A DNA stretch of 64,000 nt from contig CABUIY010000003.1 in NCBI GenBank assembly GCA_902491765.1, positions 84,396 to 148,395 on the forward strand, in the 5' to 3' direction. The notes below the pieces were generated by a model that saw only the letters and a list, made by a program, of their open reading frames with translations, did no database searches and had not been told where the DNA came from. Position 1 is the stretch's first letter; each line of letters starts with the position of its first letter. This document shows positions 60,012 to 64,000 of the stretch, piece by piece. A program made the translations under genes and the position numbers. The DNA is from an uncultured Collinsella sp. GTDB lineage: Bacteria; Actinomycetota; Coriobacteriia; Coriobacteriales; Coriobacteriaceae.

Positions 60012-60160
60012 TAAATAAACAGTGGAGCGGCTGCAAAAGAGCCTCCTCACTGGGTAAAATCAGGTTGTGCCGCGGAACCCGCTCCTCAGCTAGTCACACT
60101 TCGGAAGCGCGGGCAACGCAGGTATTATCGTCTAAAGGGCCGGCTGCAACCGGCCCTTTT
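60012..60160 (+). ncRNA. Possible small structured RNA
   Basis: No coding frame is convincing in 59914-60160. GGAGCGG and CCGCTCC (near 60022 and 60085) can pair, as can GTTG..CCGCG and CGCGG.CAAC around 60068-60112, and a clean terminator ends at 60160. TAAATA at 60012 could be a -10. It could instead be the trailer of the zinc-ribbon gene. Confidence 0.22.
60135..60160 (+). terminator. Intrinsic terminator
   Basis: AAGGGCCGG (60135-60143) pairs perfectly with CCGGCCCTT (60150-60158), followed by TTCT. It is 222 nt past the zinc-ribbon gene stop, far for a simple 3' end. Confidence 0.88.
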
Positions 60161-60183
60161 CTGTGGCAGCCAATGGACCCACA

Positions 60184-60285
60184 TCAGACGAAGGCCGCGT
60201 CTTTGCCTGTCAGGTCACGCTCGCCAGCCACGGCTAGAATGTCGTTGCCGGCGTCCATGACCGGTATTGTTTCGTAGCGTGCGTC
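60184..60285 (-). pseudogene. Possible C-terminal gene remnant
   Basis: On the minus strand a frame ending in TGA reads ARYETIPVMDAGNDILAVAG then ERDLTGKDAAFV. The composition looks protein-like, but the frame has no start with a ribosome site and turns into Arg-rich nonsense upstream. It may be the tail of a decayed gene downstream of the YhcG gene. Parent family unknown. Confidence 0.2.
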
Positions 60286-60338
60286 GCAACCGCGAGTGCG
60301 CCTGCGACGGCTGCGGTGGCTTCGGTCGCAACGTGCTG

Positions 60339-61388
60339 CTACCCTTGCGTTTCGCCATTGGTCGCTTCGTTGATGGCGCGGTACTCGGCGCTTAGTTCGC
60401 GCGCCAGCTCTTCCTTGCTTGGAAGATACGGCAGGTATTTGGCGGCAAACACTTGGTCGTTGTCTTCGGGCAGCGTGTACTCGACAATCGAATCGCTTTT
60501 GTCCGCGCAGAGCACGATGCCTATGGGCGGATTGTCGCCTTCGTTCATGAGCTCGCGCGTGTAGTAGTTCACATACATTTGCATCTGGCCCAGGTCCTGA
60601 TGCGTAAGGTCGTCCGTCTTAAGGTCGATGAGCACGAAGCAGCGCATCAGATAGTTGTAAAAAACAAGGTCAATATAGAAATGGCGCCCATCAAAGGTGA
60701 TGCGCTTTTGGCGCGCCTCGAAAGCGAAACCACGGCCAAGCTCCAGCAGGAACTTCTGAAGATGCGTGATGAGCGCCTGCTCTAGATCGCTCTCGCGAAA
60801 CGCAGTATCGTCCGAGAAACCTAAAAACTCCAGTACATATGGGTCGCGGATGATATCCTCGGGGCGACGAGCCGGGGCGCTCTTTTGGATTTCCTGGGTG
60901 ACGGCCTCCTTGTCCTTGCTGGCAAGTAGGCGCTCGCGGAACATGGTGTTGATCTGGCGTTCGAGCTGACGCGTGCTCCAACGAGAATCGGCGCATTCGT
61001 TCATGTACCATGTTCGAGCATCAGGGTCAGTTATACGCGATAACCTGCGGTAATGTGTCCAATTCAATTCGGAACGCAGCGCGTTCCGGATTGGGAACGC
61101 AAGATAAAACTGACGCATGTATCTTAAGCTTCTGGCGTTGAAGCCTCTGCCAAAATCCTTAGTCAATCTAACGGCAAGTTCGTCGATCAGTGCATCGCCA
61201 TACTTGGCGCGCTCCTCTCCGCCCTGTTCATCAACAATACTCTTGCCGATCTCCCAATATGCCTCAACCATCGCAAAGTTAACGGCGGTATAGGCCTTGT
61301 CGCGAGCGGCGTTGAGAATCGAGGAGACCTGCTTGTAAAAACCTTCGGGCACGATTGCCGATTCTCCACGGTTTACTAGTTCACCCAT
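60339..61388 (-). CDS. YhcG-family PDDEXK nuclease (DUF1016)
   Basis: A 349-residue protein of the DUF1016/YhcG family. The N-terminal half is the family-specific DNA-binding region (AYWEIGKSIVDEQ; NARSLRYMRQFYLAFP; WSTRQLERQI). The C-terminal half is a PD-(D/E)XK nuclease with FYIDLVFYN and FVLIDLKTD. Such proteins act on DNA and often lie in defence or mobile regions. The ATG at 61388 follows a distant GAGGAAAG; a GTG at 61391 is equivalent. No restriction genes are adjacent. A possible gene remnant lies downstream. Confidence 0.9.
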   Translation of the reverse strand: MGELVNRGESAIVPEGFYKQVSSILNAARDKAYTAVNFAMVEAYWEIGKSIVDEQGGEERAKYGDALIDELAVRLTKDFGRGFNARSLRYMRQFYLAFPIRNALRSELNWTHYRRLSRITDPDARTWYMNECADSRWSTRQLERQINTMFRERLLASKDKEAVTQEIQKSAPARRPEDIIRDPYVLEFLGFSDDTAFRESDLEQALITHLQKFLLELGRGFAFEARQKRITFDGRHFYIDLVFYNYLMRCFVLIDLKTDDLTHQDLGQMQMYVNYYTRELMNEGDNPPIGIVLCADKSDSIVEYTLPEDNDQVFAAKYLPYLPSKEELARELSAEYRAINEATNGETQG

Positions 61389-61556
61389 CACTGTCGCCCC
61401 ACTTTCCTCTTGTGGAATGCATCTTTAACGCATTTAGTTTAAAGCCTCGCGCGGACACGAATTGCTATGTTGTCTGGCACCTTCGCATGGGAGCCTTGCG
61501 GTGGTTAAAATGTGACCATAGAGGCAGTTTTAGCGAACCCCGCGGGAGTGACGCGT

Positions 61557-61826
61557 ATGGACAACAACACGCTGCTGTTCCAAGACAAAGGTTCGGGTAG
61601 GTTTAAAGACGTCAAGATCTACCCTAACCGCATCGAGGTGCTCAAGAAGGGCACTTTTGGTGGCAAGCACACCGAGATTGTTTATCTTAAGGACATTACG
61701 GGGGTCAGCAGGATCAAGGGCCGCGACGTTTTCCTACGTAACAGGCTGTTGACTGCCTGTGTCTTTAGTCTGAGCAGCCGCTCCCAAGCTCAGGAGTTCG
61801 TGAATGCGCTGAACATGGTGATGTAG
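61557..61826 (+). CDS. Small PH-like domain protein
   Basis: An 89-residue protein with a strand-rich body (GRFKDVKIYPNRIEVLKKG; HTEIVYLKDITGVS) and a C-terminal helix (SRSQAQEFVNALN). The pattern is that of a bacterial pleckstrin-homology-like domain. It has no signal or membrane span. The ATG at 61557 follows GGGAG; a GTG at 61512 has no ribosome site. Ligand unknown. It converges on the phospholipase-like gene across a terminator. Confidence 0.65.
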   Translation: MDNNTLLFQDKGSGRFKDVKIYPNRIEVLKKGTFGGKHTEIVYLKDITGVSRIKGRDVFLRNRLLTACVFSLSSRSQAQEFVNALNMVM

Positions 61827-61851
61827 CCGATAACGGTGTTCGGGCTAAGGT

Positions 61852-61885
61852 AAAAATCGGGGCGCAGAACGGTATTCTGCGCCCC
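61852..61885 (-). terminator. Terminator of the PI-PLC-type gene
   Basis: On the minus strand GGGGCGCAGAA and TTCTGCGCCCC (61875-61885 and 61859-61869) form an 11-bp hairpin followed by GATTTTTA. Confidence 0.9.
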
Positions 61886-61921
61886 CCCAATTGAGTCGAT
61901 GTGTCTAAAAGGCGGGCTTGC

Positions 61922-64000
61922 CTATTCGCTGTCGTCCCCAACGTTTTCGCGGTCATTGGCAAGCATCGCCGCGCCGGCGACCGTTGTCGCCACGGCGGCG
62001 GCAGCGAGCCCGGCGGCAACGCCAGAGCCGTCGCCCGTGTCGGCGAGTTTTCCGGTCGAGCCCTTGCTCTTGTTGCCGCCGCCGTTCTTGTCGGCGCCGT
62101 CTGCGTTGGAACCCGTGCCGCTACCGGTGCCGCCTGCACTGCCCGAGGCCGCTACGGTAAAGCTTGCGGCTCCATCGCTGGCGAGCGTGTAGTTCTGCGC
62201 CGCGTCGCCCAAGAGACCGTTCACGCGCACCCAGTACGTTCCTGCGGCAAATGTTTCGCCCTCGGCCATTGCTGTGCCCGGAGCGCCGTTCGCGTCGTGC
62301 ACAAACTCGAGCTGGGCCGTGCAAGCATCGGTTTCGAGCTTGCCCTCGAGTGATGCCGCAATCTTGGCGCGCACGTCTTCGCCGGCCTTAAGGCCTTCGA
62401 GTCCCTCAAAATGGGGCGTCAGCACGCGCGGGTCGATATCGATGGGCACAGGACCTTGCAGCCCCGTAGCGGTCTCGTTGCCCAGGGCGTCGACATCCAC
62501 GTATTCGATGGTAAACGCGCTGCCAGAAGCGGCCACGTTGAGTACGTTGCTGCTGTTAACGAGGCGGAAATGACCCTCGCCAACGGTCTTGCCATCCTGG
62601 AATGAGGCATCGCTCAGCGAGTCGCTGTACGTCATGCGCATGCGGGTCGGGAGATAGTACGGGAGATAGTACGAAGCCGTCTGCTTGTGCTCCGTATCGT
62701 AATTGCGCTGGTAGATGCTCCGGGCCAGCGCCGCATCAACAAAGTCGGATGCGATGATGCCAATGTGCTTGAGGTAATCTGACTTCGTATCCTTGTTGTC
62801 GCTGGGGTTGATGTACGGGCTCTTGTACAGATGCTCGTTGACCACTCGTGCCGAGGTAAAAGGATTGCCTCCGTGCGACAAGCCCGTGCAGCTGGTGTAG
62901 TTGATAGACCAGCAACGCTCCTGGACTGGCACATTGGCCCCGTCATCGTCCACGACGTCCACCTTGTTGCGCGTGCGCCCGGTCGTTTCCTTCAGCGCAT
63001 TATCGACCCAGCTGAGCTTGTCGGTTCCCGTGAGTTTGTACTTGTCCTGGGCATATACCTTGGTGCAATAGGGCTCTTCATTGCCCGTTTCCCCTATGGC
63101 TTCAAATCCCCGCGCGTCTTGGACGAGACACATCGACTGCCCGGAATGCGCCTTGATCTTGTCATCCCATTGGGTGAGGTCGAGGCCCCACGTGTGGCCG
63201 CTTACGCTGTTGCCGGCGAGCCCAAATCGACGCAGCAGGACGATCTTTCCGCGCACCTCGCCCAGCGTGGGGACGTGGCTCGACGTGTAGAACAGGTTGG
63301 GGTTATCGGCCATAACCTTGGCGAAGGCCGTCGTTATGCTTTCGTCGGTAGCCTCATCGTTGCCGCGCGATGCGAGCATGATGAGCGCTTCTGACGGGTT
63401 TTCGTTCAAAAACGTTTTGAAGTACCCGATGACATCGGAGAGATGCAGATAGTTCCCGTCTTTTTTGAGTAGGTAGAAAATCCCGTGGTCGATGCCGGGG
63501 TCATCGCCCTTTCCGAGCCGGATATCAAAATAGCGAATGCCTTCGAGCAACTGCGTGGGAATGTAATCCTGCTGGCATTTTACTTGCGAGGATTGGGGCT
63601 CAGTGTCGTTGTCCACGCTGCAGGTGCCCGAATCGTGCGTACCCGGGATGCTCAGCTCGTCGAGGAACTTGTCGTCGTCGACGTATTTCATCCAACATGG
63701 TCCGTCGACGTAGCTGCTGTACGTGATCCAGTCGAGGCTGCTAACCGTGGCATCGTTCTTTTTCATGTCGTAACCGATAAGTTCGAGCTCCCACGGAATG
63801 CTCTTACTCTTATGGCAGATCTTATTGTTGTCCTGGTCTTTGCCGTTCGATTCTATTGCCAGGTACTTAATGTCTTTTTTCTCGGTTTCTTTCTCGACCG
63901 TGCGGTCTCGGATGATGTAGGTTCCGTTTGATTGACGCTCGAACGCAAGACGATATGAGAAAGCCATTTGGGTCGCCTCCCCCGCGGCGCAGCTTCTTTC
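61922..64000 (-). CDS. PI-PLC X-domain surface protein (partial at right edge)
   Basis: At least 681 residues of a phosphatidylinositol-specific phospholipase C-type protein. The X-domain signature PGTHDSGT holds the first catalytic His; RYFDIRL and GIDHGIFYL supply the second site. A C-terminal Ig-like/filamin-type stretch, a Gly/Ser linker and LADTGDGSG plus a hydrophobic segment look like a degenerate sortase signal; the tail after it is acidic (NDRENVGDDSE) instead of basic. An ATG at 63967 has GGGAGG upstream, but the frame stays open to the edge (ERSCAAGEATQ) and no signal peptide follows that ATG, so the true start is probably beyond 64000. Substrates may be host GPI/PI lipids or something else. 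Confidence 0.82.
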   Translation of the reverse strand, partial: ERSCAAGEATQMAFSYRLAFERQSNGTYIIRDRTVEKETEKKDIKYLAIESNGKDQDNNKICHKSKSIPWELELIGYDMKKNDATVSSLDWITYSSYVDGPCWMKYVDDDKFLDELSIPGTHDSGTCSVDNDTEPQSSQVKCQQDYIPTQLLEGIRYFDIRLGKGDDPGIDHGIFYLLKKDGNYLHLSDVIGYFKTFLNENPSEALIMLASRGNDEATDESITTAFAKVMADNPNLFYTSSHVPTLGEVRGKIVLLRRFGLAGNSVSGHTWGLDLTQWDDKIKAHSGQSMCLVQDARGFEAIGETGNEEPYCTKVYAQDKYKLTGTDKLSWVDNALKETTGRTRNKVDVVDDDGANVPVQERCWSINYTSCTGLSHGGNPFTSARVVNEHLYKSPYINPSDNKDTKSDYLKHIGIIASDFVDAALARSIYQRNYDTEHKQTASYYLPYYLPTRMRMTYSDSLSDASFQDGKTVGEGHFRLVNSSNVLNVAASGSAFTIEYVDVDALGNETATGLQGPVPIDIDPRVLTPHFEGLEGLKAGEDVRAKIAASLEGKLETDACTAQLEFVHDANGAPGTAMAEGETFAAGTYWVRVNGLLGDAAQNYTLASDGAASFTVAASGSAGGTGSGTGSNADGADKNGGGNKSKGSTGKLADTGDGSGVAAGLAAAAVATTVAGAAMLANDRENVGDDSE

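Noticed and set aside
60012..60160. T-box riboswitch suggested by GTTGTGCCGCGGAACC before a terminator
   Set aside because: The T-box core matches imperfectly, the terminator does not overlap it, and no aminoacyl-tRNA synthetase or amino-acid gene follows on that strand.
60339..61388. A restriction-modification or defence island around the YhcG gene
   Set aside because: Neighbours are a PH-like protein, a surface lipase and a zinc-ribbon protein; no methylase, specificity or other defence gene is present.

Overview
The window looks like chromosomal DNA of a GC-rich, anaerobic gut actinobacterium of the class Coriobacteriia, most likely Collinsella or a close relative. The evidence is the base composition, an [FeFe] hydrogenase operon, a formate-tetrahydrofolate ligase, sortase-type surface anchors, a superoxide-reductase-like protein, a LexA box of the Gram-positive type, and AddAB-type rather than RecBCD-type recombination genes. 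The genus is inferred; no rRNA or tRNA gene is present. There is no CRISPR array, prophage or complete insertion sequence. Genes are densely packed and mostly housekeeping.

Layout. 1-3.2 kb: a leftward copper-resistance cluster (csoR, cut by the window edge; copZ; copA) with a CsoR-type operator inside the copA promoter. 3.5-10.3 kb, leftward: a sortase-anchored coiled-coil/CAP surface protein, a transmembrane Ser/Thr kinase and an FHA-domain protein. 10.9-14.6 kb: a DEAD-box RNA helicase with a long RGG tail and a flavodoxin-like/ferredoxin protein. 14.9-21 kb: a compact operon with a NuoF-tail/GltD-like oxidoreductase, an [FeFe] hydrogenase, a Tat-type solute-binding lipoprotein and an ABC permease fused to its ATPase. 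21-28.5 kb: a solitary RelB/DinJ-like antitoxin, a CPBP protease, YgiQ, a DUF1275 membrane protein, a FucO-like dehydrogenase and an M42 peptidase. 28.6-32.7 kb: mnmA and cysK, a divergent Rrf2 regulator, a small membrane protein and a TrpR-like regulator. 32.8-39.6 kb: the AddB/AddA-like helicase-nuclease pair. 39.7-41.7 kb: a DUF3284 gene and an AT-richer island with an MFS transporter and a coupled 49-codon ORF. 41.8-49.7 kb: dnaE, a SWIM-SNF2 helicase and a superoxide-reductase-like protein. 49.9-56 kb: a NadE-like protein with both active sites degraded, ruvC-ruvA-ruvB behind a LexA box, and fhs. 56-64 kb: a single-pass membrane protein, a Mn-type CDF exporter, a zinc-ribbon protein, a YhcG/DUF1016 nuclease, a small PH-like protein and a PI-PLC-type surface protein that runs off the right edge.

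The most striking non-coding content is a set of dispersed inverted repeats between genes. One family (TGTCTCGATCTGTAACA arms) has five copies in 3.2-10.7 kb. A second (GTTGCGGTGAAATAG arms) has two clear copies and one variant. A third is a heterogeneous set of hairpins sharing a GGGAC core, which resemble REP/BIME elements moved by RAYT transposases. Two elements of 236-237 bp share terminal inverted repeats (CCGTGCA...GGAGTATTC) but have unrelated interiors. The best candidates for new biology are the hydrogenase-ABC operon, the inactive NadE homologue, the kinase/FHA/surface-protein neighbourhood and these repeat families.
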